Shown here piece after piece: positions 1 to 8,158 of a DNA stretch of 40,791 nt (position 1 is the stretch's first letter; each line of letters begins with the position of its first letter). Where the stretch lies: contig JAISHE010000015.1 in NCBI GenBank assembly GCA_031262745.1, positions 1 through 40,791 of the forward strand. Reading direction: 5' to 3'. The notes below the pieces were generated by a model. The model searched no databases. It was not told where the DNA came from and saw only the letters and a list, made by a program, of their open reading frames with translations. The translations under genes and the position numbers were made by a program. Source of the DNA: Culturomica sp. Lineage in GTDB: Bacteria > Bacteroidota > Bacteroidia > Bacteroidales > Marinifilaceae.

Positions 1-450
1 GGCAATATTACCAAAATCGGAACGCATAGTTTTAATGGTAAACGTCTTATTATTAACGTTTGAGCCACCTTTTTCGGAAAGCATAAGAAAAATACCTCCC
101 GCACGCGAAGCATCTATGCCGCCTACGTCATAAGTGAAGCCCGAAGGAGCGGAATGCCCTGTGGGTAAAAGCTTTAAGTGGTGCCAAGTGTCCTCCATAC
201 CCACCGTATACTTCCCAAAAACCCAAACTGCGTCCCAATTAAAGTCATCACGCCAAGCATGATCCCAAGACAGTGAGAATGAAATCATTACAGTGTCGTT
301 GTTAAAACTTACACTCGGTTTTGAATTAAATCTCACATTATTAGCTAAAACACTTGTGCTCATCAGAATACAGGCACAAATTAAAAAATTGCGAAATACA
401 TGGTTAATTTCGCTTCTTTTTTTCCCTTTTTCGGTCTCTTCCGTTTTCAT
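1..450 (-). CDS. Secreted SUMF1-type protein, N-terminal part (runs off the left edge)
   Basis: An open frame reads leftward from an ATG at 448-450 to the window edge, giving 150 codons without a stop. The protein starts with a basic segment, then a hydrophobic stretch (about residues 19-37, ending in SVLANN) that reads as a signal peptide. After that comes a domain with SLSWDHAWRDDFNWDAVWVF and, later, YDVGGIDASRAGGIFL. From family knowledge, this beta-rich 'SWD.SWR...NWDAVWVF' region sits at the N-terminus of many secreted Bacteroidetes proteins whose C-terminus is a formylglycine-generating-enzyme (SUMF1) domain. The SUMF1 part would lie outside the window, so the assignment rests on the N-terminal domain alone. 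A TACATTTG element at 579-586 on the same strand could be its promoter. The frame is certain; the function is an inference. Confidence 0.6.
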   Translation of the reverse strand, partial: MKTEETEKGKKRSEINHVFRNFLICACILMSTSVLANNVRFNSKPSVSFNNDTVMISFSLSWDHAWRDDFNWDAVWVFGKYTVGMEDTWHHLKLLPTGHSAPSGFTYDVGGIDASRAGGIFLMLSEKGGSNVNNKTFTIKTMRSDFGNIA

Positions 451-578
451 ATTGATATGGTGTAATTGTTTAAAAATGTTGCAGTTATCCTCTTTTTGCA
501 AACAACCATATTTCATTGATTTTCACCGATTTTTGAGCCTCAAAAACCCATGGTTTTTGCAAAGAAACTATTGCGATG

Positions 579-586
579 CAAATGTA
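579..586 (-). promoter_or_regulatory. Candidate -7 element for the SUMF1-type gene
   Basis: The minus strand reads TACATTTG, a full match to the Bacteroidetes -7 consensus TAnnTTTG. It lies about 130 bases before the ATG at 450. No clear TTTG is seen at the expected -33 spacing, so this is a moderate call. Confidence 0.4.
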
Positions 587-665
587 AAAAATAATCTTTA
601 ATATCGGAAAAAGAATGTTAGAAAAATTTTTACGACACACATGTAACATGCGCAACACCTGTAAT

Positions 666-692
666 GTACGGGCGTATGCCATACGCCCGTAC
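666..692. repeat. Perfect 12-bp inverted repeat (hairpin)
   Basis: GTACGGGCGTAT at 666-677 is followed by a 3-base loop (GCC) and its exact reverse complement at 681-692. A related 14-mer, GCATACGTCCCTAC, lies at 724-737; its reverse complement differs at only two positions from GTACGGGCGTATGC at 666-679. The element lies between the starts of two divergent genes, so it does not terminate either of them. It looks like a dispersed palindromic (REP-like) element, but only one copy cluster is present here. Confidence 0.6.
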
Positions 693-754
693 AACAATAC
701 GTTCATCGACCTGAGGGGAAAACAGCATACGTCCCTACTTTTCAACATTTAGAA

Positions 755-785
755 TTTGCAATTACAATTATCATTCATAACTTTG
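755..785 (+). promoter_or_regulatory. Promoter of the PcrA/UvrD helicase gene
   Basis: TTTG at 755-758 (-33) and TAACTTTG at 778-785 (-7) are separated by 19 bases, the ideal Bacteroidetes arrangement. Transcription should start about 791-793, which leaves a leader of only about 15 bases before the GTG at 807. The promoter overlaps the upstream in-frame ATG at 756, so that ATG cannot be the start used from this promoter. Confidence 0.75.
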
Positions 786-806
786 TGCAAAATCTTAGGA
801 GCACCC

Positions 807-3065
807 GTGAATTTTCTCAATGAATTAAACAGTAAACAGTTGGAAGCCGTTGAAAATACGGAAGGTCCTTCACTTGTGATCGCAGGTGCCGGTTCCGGCA
901 AAACAAGAGTGCTCACCTATCGCATTGCCAATTTGCTGGCAAAAGGAGTGCCTCCTTATAGTATTCTCGCACTCACGTTCACCAATAAAGCCGCCAAAGA
1001 AATGCAAAAACGTATTTCGCAATTGGTTGACTACAATAGTGCCTCCAATTTATGGATGGGAACTTTCCACTCTATTTTCTCACGTATCCTGAGATTTGAA
1101 GCGAATAAATTAGGATATTCTTCAAATTTCACAATCTACGACACACAAGATTCCAAAAATCTCATCAGAAGTATCATAGGAGATTTGAAATTGGATAACA
1201 AGGTTTACAAGCCTAACGATGTGTTGGGACGAATTTCTATGGCAAAAAACAACCTGATAGTTGCCGATGTTTATGCTCAATCTTCAAATATTATCAATGC
1301 CGACAAAAAAGCGCAAAAGCCGCACATCGCAGAAATATACAAACTATATCAGCAACGATGCAAACAATGCGACGCAATGGATTTTGACGATCTTCTGCTG
1401 CAAACAAATATACTGTTCCGTGATTTCCCCGACGTTTTGGAAAAGTATAGAAACAAATTCAGATACGTGCTTGTGGACGAGTATCAAGACACCAACTATT
1501 CGCAATATTTAATAATCAAAAAACTCTCTCAGTACCACCGCAATATCTGTGTTGTGGGTGATGATGCCCAAAGTATTTATTCTTTTAGAGGTGCACGAAT
1601 AGAAAACATACTTAATTTCAACGTAGATTATCCTGAATCCAAACTTTTCAAGTTGGAACGTAATTATCGTTCCACCACCACAATCGTAGATGCCGCAAAC
1701 AGTGTTATCCACAGAAATAAGGAACAAATCCCTAAAACTATTTTCTCCGAAAACGAAAGGGGTGAAAAAATAAAAATTCTGCGCGCACTATCCGATAAGG
1801 AAGAAGGCAATCTGATTGCAGGAGAAATATTCCGCATTGCAAACTACGAGCAGGAAAAGTTCAGCGATTTTGCCGTTCTCTACCGTACAAATGCCCAATC
1901 GCGTATACTCGAAGAATCTCTTAGACGCAAAAATATTCCTTACCGTGTCTACGGCGGACTTTCTTTTTACCAACGCAAGGAAATAAAAGATATGATGGCT
2001 TACCTGCGGCTAATTGTGAATAACAATGATGAGGAGGCTCTAAAACGTATTATCAACTATCCTCAGCGAAAAATAGGTGAAACGACAATTGAAAAGATAC
2101 GCTCACTCGCACTGCAAAAACAGGTGAGTTTATGGACAGTGATAAGCAATAATGATCTCTTGTCGGCTATTGTCAATCGTCCCACAGCCGAGAGGATTAA
2201 CGGGTTTAGGGCATTGATAGAGAAATTCTCCGAAAGAGTTGAAATCGATAGTGCCTACGATATTGCAAATTCAATAGCATTGGCATCGGGAATAGTAGAA
2301 GAAGTTTCAAACGATGCCACGCCGGAAGGTATTTCCCGAAAAGAAAATATACAGGAACTTTTGAACGCCGTGAAGTCATTTTCCGAAACTGCATATAAAG
2401 AAGGTATAAACGACAAACTTGCAGTATTCCTCGAAGAAGTTTCGCTACTCACCGATCAGGATAATGATAAAAATGCCGACACCAACAGGGTAACCCTTAT
2501 GACTATTCACTCTGCCAAAGGCTTGGAGTTTCCGAATATAATCGTGAGCGGCATGGAGGAGGAACTCTTCCCTTCGCAACAGAGCAGCACCCGCAATCAA
2601 GCACTCGAAGAGGAAAGGCGACTTTTTTATGTTGCGCTCACAAGAGCAGAGAAACGTGTGATTCTCTCATTCAGCACGACACGCTATCGCAACGGTCAGA
2701 CTATGTCACGCCATTGCTCACGTTTTATAGGGGAAATCAATCCGTTGTATTTGGAGGGATTTTTGGATCCACTCATGGAAATGCCGAGAAGAGAACCCGA
2801 AAAAACATTCTCTTATAAACGTCCGGAGTCAAGAACCGTTGCAACAGCTCAAAAAGTGCAGGACATTCCCGACATCCCTTTTGCAAACCTGACACCCGTA
2901 GACACGGACGCTATCACGGCAGGCACATTTATCTACCACTTACAATTCGGTAGCGGGCAGGTAATCGCCGTTGAAGGAGTGGGAGCAAACAAAAAAGCAA
3001 AAGTTCAATTCAAAAACGGAGGTGTCAAAGTTTTACTCCTCAAATTTGCTAAACTTTATAAATAA
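807..3065 (+). CDS. uvrD: PcrA/UvrD-type superfamily 1 DNA helicase
   Basis: ATP-driven 3'-5' DNA helicase of 752 aa, expected to act in nucleotide-excision repair and in clearing replication obstacles. All SF1A motifs are visible: Walker A GAGSGKT (about 27-33), motif Ia TFTNKAAKEM, Walker B DEYQDTN (224-230), motif III GDDAQSIYSFRGA, motif IV NYRST, motif V TIHSAKGLEFP and motif VI FYVALTRAE. The last 50 residues (HLQFGSGQVIAVEG then KVQFKNGG) form the small Tudor-like C-terminal domain typical of PcrA. I chose the GTG at 807 rather than the ATG at 756 because an AGGAG sits 5 bases upstream of the GTG and the promoter overlaps the ATG. Length fits the family. The gene has its own promoter, and the next gene does too. 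Confidence 0.95.
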   Translation: MNFLNELNSKQLEAVENTEGPSLVIAGAGSGKTRVLTYRIANLLAKGVPPYSILALTFTNKAAKEMQKRISQLVDYNSASNLWMGTFHSIFSRILRFEANKLGYSSNFTIYDTQDSKNLIRSIIGDLKLDNKVYKPNDVLGRISMAKNNLIVADVYAQSSNIINADKKAQKPHIAEIYKLYQQRCKQCDAMDFDDLLLQTNILFRDFPDVLEKYRNKFRYVLVDEYQDTNYSQYLIIKKLSQYHRNICVVGDDAQSIYSFRGARIENILNFNVDYPESKLFKLERNYRSTTTIVDAANSVIHRNKEQIPKTIFSENERGEKIKILRALSDKEEGNLIAGEIFRIANYEQEKFSDFAVLYRTNAQSRILEESLRRKNIPYRVYGGLSFYQRKEIKDMMAYLRLIVNNNDEEALKRIINYPQRKIGETTIEKIRSLALQKQVSLWTVISNNDLLSAIVNRPTAERINGFRALIEKFSERVEIDSAYDIANSIALASGIVEEVSNDATPEGISRKENIQELLNAVKSFSETAYKEGINDKLAVFLEEVSLLTDQDNDKNADTNRVTLMTIHSAKGLEFPNIIVSGMEEELFPSQQSSTRNQALEEERRLFYVALTRAEKRVILSFSTTRYRNGQTMSRHCSRFIGEINPLYLEGFLDPLMEMPRREPEKTFSYKRPESRTVATAQKVQDIPDIPFANLTPVDTDAITAGTFIYHLQFGSGQVIAVEGVGANKKAKVQFKNGGVKVLLLKFAKLYK

Positions 3066-3095
3066 TTGCATTACAACTTTTTTTATATATCTTTG
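3065..3095 (+). promoter_or_regulatory. Promoter of the DUF4290-folK unit
   Basis: TATCTTTG at 3088-3095 matches the -7 consensus exactly. ATTG at 3065-3068 is a three-of-four match to the -33 box at a 19-base spacing. It lies directly after the helicase stop codon and about 35 bases before the next ATG. Confidence 0.65.
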
Positions 3096-3130
3096 CACCT
3101 CATTTCGGCACAGACCGAATCTTAATCAAC

Positions 3131-3805
3131 ATGGAATATAATAGTCAAAAGAAAAAATTAGTTCTCCCCGAATACGGTAGGAACATACAAAAAATGGTTA
3201 ACCACCTCCTCACAATAGAGGATAGAGAACAAAGGAACTTAGCAGCAAAAACAATTATAGACGTAATGGGCAATATGTATCCGCAACTTAGGGATGTGCC
3301 TGATTTCCGTCATAAGCTCTGGGATCACCTTGCCATAATGTCCGACTTCTCTCTTGATATCGACAGTCCCTACCCGCTTCCGACTGCCGAAAGCATCAAA
3401 GAAAAACCTATAAAGCTAAGCTATAACAATAAGACCAAAATAAAATGTCGCCACTACGGAAAAACCGTTGAACGACTTCTCGAAACAATCAAGGATATAC
3501 AAGATCAGGAGAAAAAGAAAGCCCTCACCCTCCTAACGGCAAATCAAATGAAAAAATCTTTTCTGATGTGGAATAAAGATTCCGTTGAAGATGAACAGAT
3601 TTATAACGATATTAACAACTACTACGGAGTTAATCTCAACATGCTGGAAGGTGCTACTCTTTCAAACTCCAAAACATTGCTTCAAAAAAAGCCAAGACCT
3701 GTCAACAATAATTTTACCAACAATAACGGACGGCAACAGGCTCACAACAGCAAAAAAAACGGCAACAACAATGCCAAAAACTATCATAATTTTAGGCAGC
3801 AATAG
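3131..3805 (+). CDS. DUF4290 family protein
   Basis: A 224-residue soluble protein with no signal peptide or membrane segment. The N-terminal 150 residues (starting MEYNSQKKKLVLPEYGRNIQ and including RNLAAKTIIDVMGNMYPQ and DFRHKLWDHLAIMSDF) match the Bacteroidetes-restricted family DUF4290, whose function is unknown. The last 40 residues are low-complexity, rich in Asn, Gln, Lys and Arg (NNNFTNNNGRQQ, NGNNNAKN), a composition seen in flexible nucleic-acid-contacting tails. That tail is encoded by the stretch that overlaps the start of folK by 35 bases, so the two genes are almost certainly co-transcribed. No catalytic motif is recognisable. Confidence 0.85.
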   Translation: MEYNSQKKKLVLPEYGRNIQKMVNHLLTIEDREQRNLAAKTIIDVMGNMYPQLRDVPDFRHKLWDHLAIMSDFSLDIDSPYPLPTAESIKEKPIKLSYNNKTKIKCRHYGKTVERLLETIKDIQDQEKKKALTLLTANQMKKSFLMWNKDSVEDEQIYNDINNYYGVNLNMLEGATLSNSKTLLQKKPRPVNNNFTNNNGRQQAHNSKKNGNNNAKNYHNFRQQ

Positions 3806-4259
3806 CGGTTTAAAAAAGGAAATGCCGGAAATAAGTTGCCGACTGTTGGAAGAACGCTGCGGCACAATTTTAAAAACATCCGGCATTTACGAAACCGAAC
3901 CATGGGGATTTGAATGTCGGGAATCATTCTATAATCAAGCGGTTGTCATTGAAACACCCTTATCCCCTCTCGAATTACTTTCCACTGTTTTGCAAATTGA
4001 GAACGAACTCGGACGCACCCGCAATCCGAATCAACGCTACTCATCACGCAGCATAGATATAGACATACTTTTCTACGATTCCGAAATCATTCAAACCGAA
4101 AATCTTACAATACCGCATCCGCTAATTCGAGAACGCAACTTTGTTCTTATACCTTTAAATGAAATAGTCCCCGATTTCTTGCATCCGGTATTCAAAAAAA
4201 CCGTAAACGAACTTCTATTATCATCTGAGGATACATTAAACGTCAAAAAGATTTCCTAA
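3771..4259 (+). CDS. folK: HPPK, folate biosynthesis pyrophosphokinase
   Basis: A 162-residue 2-amino-4-hydroxy-6-hydroxymethyldihydropteridine diphosphokinase. It moves pyrophosphate from ATP to hydroxymethyl-dihydropterin, the step before dihydropteroate synthase in folate synthesis; cytoplasmic. The family signature is complete: GSN near the N-terminus (9-11), SGIYETEPWGF (37-47), the magnesium-binding pair in SRSIDIDILFY (D96 and D98) and HPLIRERNFVLIPL (about 116-129). The frame is open further upstream, but ATG 3771 gives exactly the conserved N-terminus (MPKTIIILGSN). It overlaps the DUF4290 gene by 35 bases in another frame, which implies translational coupling. Confidence 0.95.
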   Translation: MPKTIIILGSNSGLKKEMPEISCRLLEERCGTILKTSGIYETEPWGFECRESFYNQAVVIETPLSPLELLSTVLQIENELGRTRNPNQRYSSRSIDIDILFYDSEIIQTENLTIPHPLIRERNFVLIPLNEIVPDFLHPVFKKTVNELLLSSEDTLNVKKIS

Positions 4260-4260
4260 T

Positions 4261-4292
4261 CTTGTTTTAAGTCAATTATATAATTAATTTTG
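4261..4292 (+). promoter_or_regulatory. Promoter of sppA
   Basis: TAATTTTG at 4285-4292 matches the -7 consensus, with CTTG (three of four) at 4261-4264 and a 20-base gap. It predicts a leader of about 80 bases before the sppA ATG at 4382. Confidence 0.6.
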
Positions 4293-4381
4293 CAAAGTTC
4301 TCGTGATTAATTTTATGAAATTACGACTAATGAAAAGGATATAATAGAATAATAACAATATTTAACCTAAAAATCTCAGTC

Positions 4382-6175
4382 ATGAAAAAATTCTTTAAGT
4401 ACACGCTCGCCACAATTGTCGGCATAATCATTTTCAACATTATCGGCTTTCTGTTTTGGATTATTCTTCTCGTAAGCATGACCTCTTCGGATACCGTTAT
4501 AGTGAAAGATAACAGTATATTGAAAATAACTCTCGGTAATCTTATTCAAGACCGTGCTTCCACCAATCCTTTGGACAATTTCGATTTAATGTCAATGACT
4601 AATGTCAAATCGAGTGGTTTGAATAAAATCATAGAAAATATCGAAAAAGCCGGAAAAGACGACCGCATAAAAGGTATCTACCTCGAACTTACCGATATTA
4701 ATGCCAATTTCGGAGGCATGGCTTCAACGGAAGAAATTCGCAACGCACTGAAAGAATTTAAAAAAAGCGGTAAATTCATTTACAGTTACACAAATCTTGG
4801 TTACTCACAAAAGGCGTATTTCCTCGCATCCGTTGCCGACAGCATCTTTGTTAATCCCGAAACACCGCTCGGATTAGTCGGTTTAAGCAGTCAAAATATC
4901 TTCTTCAAAAATGTACTCGACAAATTAGGCGTCAAGAGCGAAGTTGTAAAAGTCGGAAAATATAAATCAGCCGTAGAACCTTTCCTGCAAACATCCATGA
5001 GCAAAGAAAATCGCGAACAGGTGCAAAAATACCTGAACTCTACTTGGAACACAATGTTAGCCGGCATTTCCGAAGGTCGCAACATCTCAGTTGAAGAACT
5101 AAACAAAATTGCAGACAACTTCGATATGCGCATGCCGCAAGATGAAGCAAAATTAGGACTCTTCGACGGAGTAATCTACGAAGATGAAATTATCGACTTT
5201 CTAAAAGATAAATGTGGTGTTGATACAGACAAAAAATTATCTTACGTTGATTTGGACGATTATGTGAATGCACCTCTAACTAACGATGACAAGAAGTTTT
5301 CCAAAGATAAGATTGCCGTTCTCTATGCAGCCGGCGACATCGTAATGGAACAGTCAAACACCACAATCGGCGTGGACTTTGCAAAAACAGTGCGCGAAGC
5401 TCGTCAAGATAAAAACGTTAAAGCAATTGTGATGCGTGTAAACTCCCCCGGTGGCAGCGTGCTCACGTCCGACATCATTTGGAGAGAAGTGAAACTCGCC
5501 GCAAAGGAAAAACCTTTCATCGTTTCAATGGGCAACGTTGCCGCTTCCGGTGGTTACTACATTTCCTGCCCTGCTACCGTCATTGTTGCCGACCCGACTA
5601 CCTTGACCGGTTCCATAGGTGTTTTCGGTCTGCTTTTCAGCGGTGAAAAGTTAATAAAAGACAAAATCGGTATCACCAGCGAAGTCGTAAAAACCAATGA
5701 ACACGGCGATTTCGGAGGTGTGGCATTCTTAGGCGGATTAAGTGACAGAAGTTTCACCGACTACGAAAGAAATGTTATGCAAAATTACGTTAACAACACC
5801 TACGACTCATTTCTCTCCAAAGTTTCCGAAGGCAGGGGCATGACAAAAGAAGCCGTGCACGAAATAGCACAAGGTAGAGTTTGGACAGGTGAAGACGCTA
5901 TCAAAATAGGATTGGTAGACACTCTCGGTGGTTTGAACGATGCCATAAAAATTGCTGCCGATAAAGCAGGTTTAACCGAATACCGTATCACCGAACTTCC
6001 GACCGAGAAATCACCTTTTGAAGAAATATTCTCAAATTTCTCCGCATCGGTAAAAGGAAAAATGTTGAAAGAAGAACTCGGAGTATATTACGATGCTTAT
6101 CGTCAACTGAACGAATTTGCAAAACTTCCGCAAGGAGTTTTGGCTCGCATGCCCTACAACATGACAATAGAATAA
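4382..6175 (+). CDS. sppA: Signal peptide peptidase SppA, long (67K) form
   Basis: A membrane-anchored serine protease of 597 aa that degrades cleaved signal peptides and other membrane fragments. One N-terminal hydrophobic segment (about residues 8-32) anchors it; the rest faces the periplasm. Two tandem S49 domains are present, as in E. coli SppA. The general-base lysine lies in the first domain (GKYKSAVEP, K195) and the nucleophile in the second (GNVAASGGYYIS, S389), followed by the conserved PTTLTGSIGVFG strand. Both catalytic residues are intact and the length is normal. It has its own promoter (4261-4292) and is followed after 62 bases by lpxK. Confidence 0.95.
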   Translation: MKKFFKYTLATIVGIIIFNIIGFLFWIILLVSMTSSDTVIVKDNSILKITLGNLIQDRASTNPLDNFDLMSMTNVKSSGLNKIIENIEKAGKDDRIKGIYLELTDINANFGGMASTEEIRNALKEFKKSGKFIYSYTNLGYSQKAYFLASVADSIFVNPETPLGLVGLSSQNIFFKNVLDKLGVKSEVVKVGKYKSAVEPFLQTSMSKENREQVQKYLNSTWNTMLAGISEGRNISVEELNKIADNFDMRMPQDEAKLGLFDGVIYEDEIIDFLKDKCGVDTDKKLSYVDLDDYVNAPLTNDDKKFSKDKIAVLYAAGDIVMEQSNTTIGVDFAKTVREARQDKNVKAIVMRVNSPGGSVLTSDIIWREVKLAAKEKPFIVSMGNVAASGGYYISCPATVIVADPTTLTGSIGVFGLLFSGEKLIKDKIGITSEVVKTNEHGDFGGVAFLGGLSDRSFTDYERNVMQNYVNNTYDSFLSKVSEGRGMTKEAVHEIAQGRVWTGEDAIKIGLVDTLGGLNDAIKIAADKAGLTEYRITELPTEKSPFEEIFSNFSASVKGKMLKEELGVYYDAYRQLNEFAKLPQGVLARMPYNMTIE

Positions 6176-6237
6176 TAACAATGTTAAAACTTTCGAGAGC
6201 CGGCACAACATGTCGGCTCCCTTAAATATATATACTT

Positions 6238-7314
6238 ATGTCGCCGAAATTACTGTTATTGCCGCTAAGTGCTCTCTACGGATTAGTTGTGGGAATAAGA
6301 AATTTTATGTATGACAAAGGTATTTTTAAATCAATCTCTTTCAGCGTTCCGATAATTTGCGTAGGTAACATCTCAGTCGGTGGCACAGGTAAAACCCCTT
6401 TCACCGAATATATTATATCCCACCTCATTCTGCAAGGCTATAATATTGCCTACCTTAGTAGAGGGTACAAACGCCTAACATCCGGATTTATCGTAGCAGA
6501 CAAGAATTCCACACCTGCTGATATAGGTGATGAACCGTTTCAAGTGAAGCAAAAATTTCCTAACATCACCGTTGCATGCGATGCCGACAGAGTTAGAGGA
6601 GTTCAAAATCTCTTAAAACTAACACCCGTATTCGATGTAATCATTCTCGACGACGCTTTCCAACATCGCCACATAAAAGCCGGTTATTCCATAGTGCTTG
6701 TTGACTACAACAATATGATAGATAAAGATTTTCTCCTGCCTGCCGGTAGACTTAGAGAATGTGCAAAAAATACGAAGCGTGCCGATTTCGTGGTTGTAAC
6801 AAAATATCATGCTTCATCAATAGATACGGCAACTAAAGCAGAACTCTCCGCTCGTTTAAATATTGAGAAAACTCAGGGATTTGCGGTTGCCGGAATTCGT
6901 TACTCCGAAGCATTACCCGTATTTCCAAAATCTTCTACATACGAGTTGGATAGAATACGCAAAGAAGACAATATTTTGTGCATAACGGGTATTGCCAAAC
7001 CACAACCTTATATTGACTACTTAAAAACATTCACCGGAAATGTTAACACTTTAATCTTCCCTGACCATCACAATTTCAGTAGAAAAGATGTTGAAAATGT
7101 CGTTAAAAGTTTTGCACAACTTCCGTCTGACGGGAATAATTTCATCCTCACCACCGAAAAAGATGCCGTGCGTTTTCAAGCTCTTGATTATGTCCCCGAC
7201 AACATAAAAGGGAAAATGTACTACACCCCTATTAAACCTGAAATCATAGAAGAAAAATCAAATGAAGAACTCTTTGGTAAATTGATTGAATATGTTGAAG
7301 AAAATAAAGGATAG
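6238..7314 (+). CDS. lpxK: Tetraacyldisaccharide 4'-kinase
   Basis: Phosphorylates the 4' position of the lipid A disaccharide precursor, the sixth step of the Raetz pathway, at the inner face of the cytoplasmic membrane. It is 358 aa, close to the family norm. A hydrophobic N-terminal helix (SPKLLLLPLSALYGLVVG) is the membrane anchor. The P-loop GGTGKT is at 48-53 within VGNISVGGTGKTPF, followed by LSRGYKR (about 75-81) and the Walker-B-like DDAFQHRH. Late motifs GIAKPQPY and FPDHHNFS are also typical. It follows sppA after 62 bases and overlaps the purine nucleoside phosphorylase start by 23 bases, so all three may share a transcript. Confidence 0.95.
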   Translation: MSPKLLLLPLSALYGLVVGIRNFMYDKGIFKSISFSVPIICVGNISVGGTGKTPFTEYIISHLILQGYNIAYLSRGYKRLTSGFIVADKNSTPADIGDEPFQVKQKFPNITVACDADRVRGVQNLLKLTPVFDVIILDDAFQHRHIKAGYSIVLVDYNNMIDKDFLLPAGRLRECAKNTKRADFVVVTKYHASSIDTATKAELSARLNIEKTQGFAVAGIRYSEALPVFPKSSTYELDRIRKEDNILCITGIAKPQPYIDYLKTFTGNVNTLIFPDHHNFSRKDVENVVKSFAQLPSDGNNFILTTEKDAVRFQALDYVPDNIKGKMYYTPIKPEIIEEKSNEELFGKLIEYVEENKG

Positions 7315-8104
7315 CGCAGATTTTATACGTAAGTATTTGGACGAAGAGTATGAAACGGCAATCATACTTGGTTCCGGACTTGGGGCACTTGCCGATTCTA
7401 TGGAGGTACATCATCGCCTACCTTACAAGGAGATACCGTTTTTTCCGGTTTCAACGGTTGAAGGACATTCCGGAAATTTGATAATAGGAAAATTCGGCGG
7501 TAGAAACGTGATTGCCATGCAAGGACGTTTCCACTATTATGAGGGCTACAGCATGAAGGAAGTTACATTTCCGATACGTGTCATGAAACTTTTAGGCGTG
7601 AAACATTTATTCGTTTCCAACGCTGCCGGAGGAGTTAACCCTACTTTCCGTGCAGGAGATTTAATGGTTATAACCGATCATATTAATCTTTTCCCCGAAC
7701 ATCCTTTAAGAGGTAAGAACATGGACGAATTCGGCGCACGCTTCCCTTCTATGACGGAAGCTTACAGTAAGCGGCTTATTAGATTGAGCGAAACTTGTGC
7801 CGATGCACTCGGCATAAACATTAAAAAAGGTGTATTCGTGGGTTTGCAGGGACCTTCATTTGAAACACCTGCCGAATACAAATGGTTGCGTATAATCGGA
7901 GGAGATGCCGTTGCCATGTCGACGGTGCCGGAAGTTATCGTGGCGCGTCATTGTGGCATGGAATGTTTTGGTATGTCGGTGATTACCAATGCCACGGCAT
8001 CACCGGAAGAAATAACTACTTCCCACACAGAGGTTCAAGATGTCAGCAACAGTTCGCAACCTGCCATGACTGCTCTTTTCCGTGAAATTATAAGTAGAAT
8101 GTAG
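7292..8104 (+). CDS. punA: Purine nucleoside phosphorylase I (inosine/guanosine type)
   Basis: Cleaves purine nucleosides with phosphate to free base and (deoxy)ribose-1-phosphate in purine salvage; cytoplasmic, trimeric in this family. It is 270 aa. Motifs of the trimeric PNP class are present: GSGLG (27-31, phosphate loop), GHSGN (58-62), HYYEGY (81-86), NAAGGVNP (110-117), GPSFETPAEY and the purine-binding TNATA. I chose ATG 7292; an in-frame TTG two codons earlier is less likely. The start lies inside the end of lpxK (23-base overlap). The gene converges with the minus-strand nucleotidyltransferase. Only a weak 6-bp hairpin (CCTGCT/AGCAGG, 8114-8148) lies between them. Confidence 0.93.
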   Translation: MLKKIKDSADFIRKYLDEEYETAIILGSGLGALADSMEVHHRLPYKEIPFFPVSTVEGHSGNLIIGKFGGRNVIAMQGRFHYYEGYSMKEVTFPIRVMKLLGVKHLFVSNAAGGVNPTFRAGDLMVITDHINLFPEHPLRGKNMDEFGARFPSMTEAYSKRLIRLSETCADALGINIKKGVFVGLQGPSFETPAEYKWLRIIGGDAVAMSTVPEVIVARHCGMECFGMSVITNATASPEEITTSHTEVQDVSNSSQPAMTALFREIISRM

Positions 8105-8158
8105 TTATAACGTCCTGCTCCTAAAATTTAAACTTTAAAAATAGCAGGAAAATTCTGT

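Larger units (their letters stand above)
451..754. other. Divergent intergenic region, no gene seen
   Basis: About 300 bases lie between the left-edge minus-strand gene and the helicase promoter. I see no credible coding region. The stretch holds one candidate minus-strand promoter (579-586), a perfect palindrome (666-692) and a related imperfect copy (724-737), described separately. Short open frames here have no recognisable protein features. Confidence 0.6.

Noticed and set aside
485-748. Minus-strand open frame of 87 codons
   Set aside because: It spans the palindromic element and the candidate promoter, has no recognisable domain and no supporting context.
8114-8148. Possible bidirectional terminator CCTGCT/AGCAGG between convergent genes
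   Set aside because: Only a 6-bp stem with a 23-base loop and no clear T run; too weak to list as a terminator.
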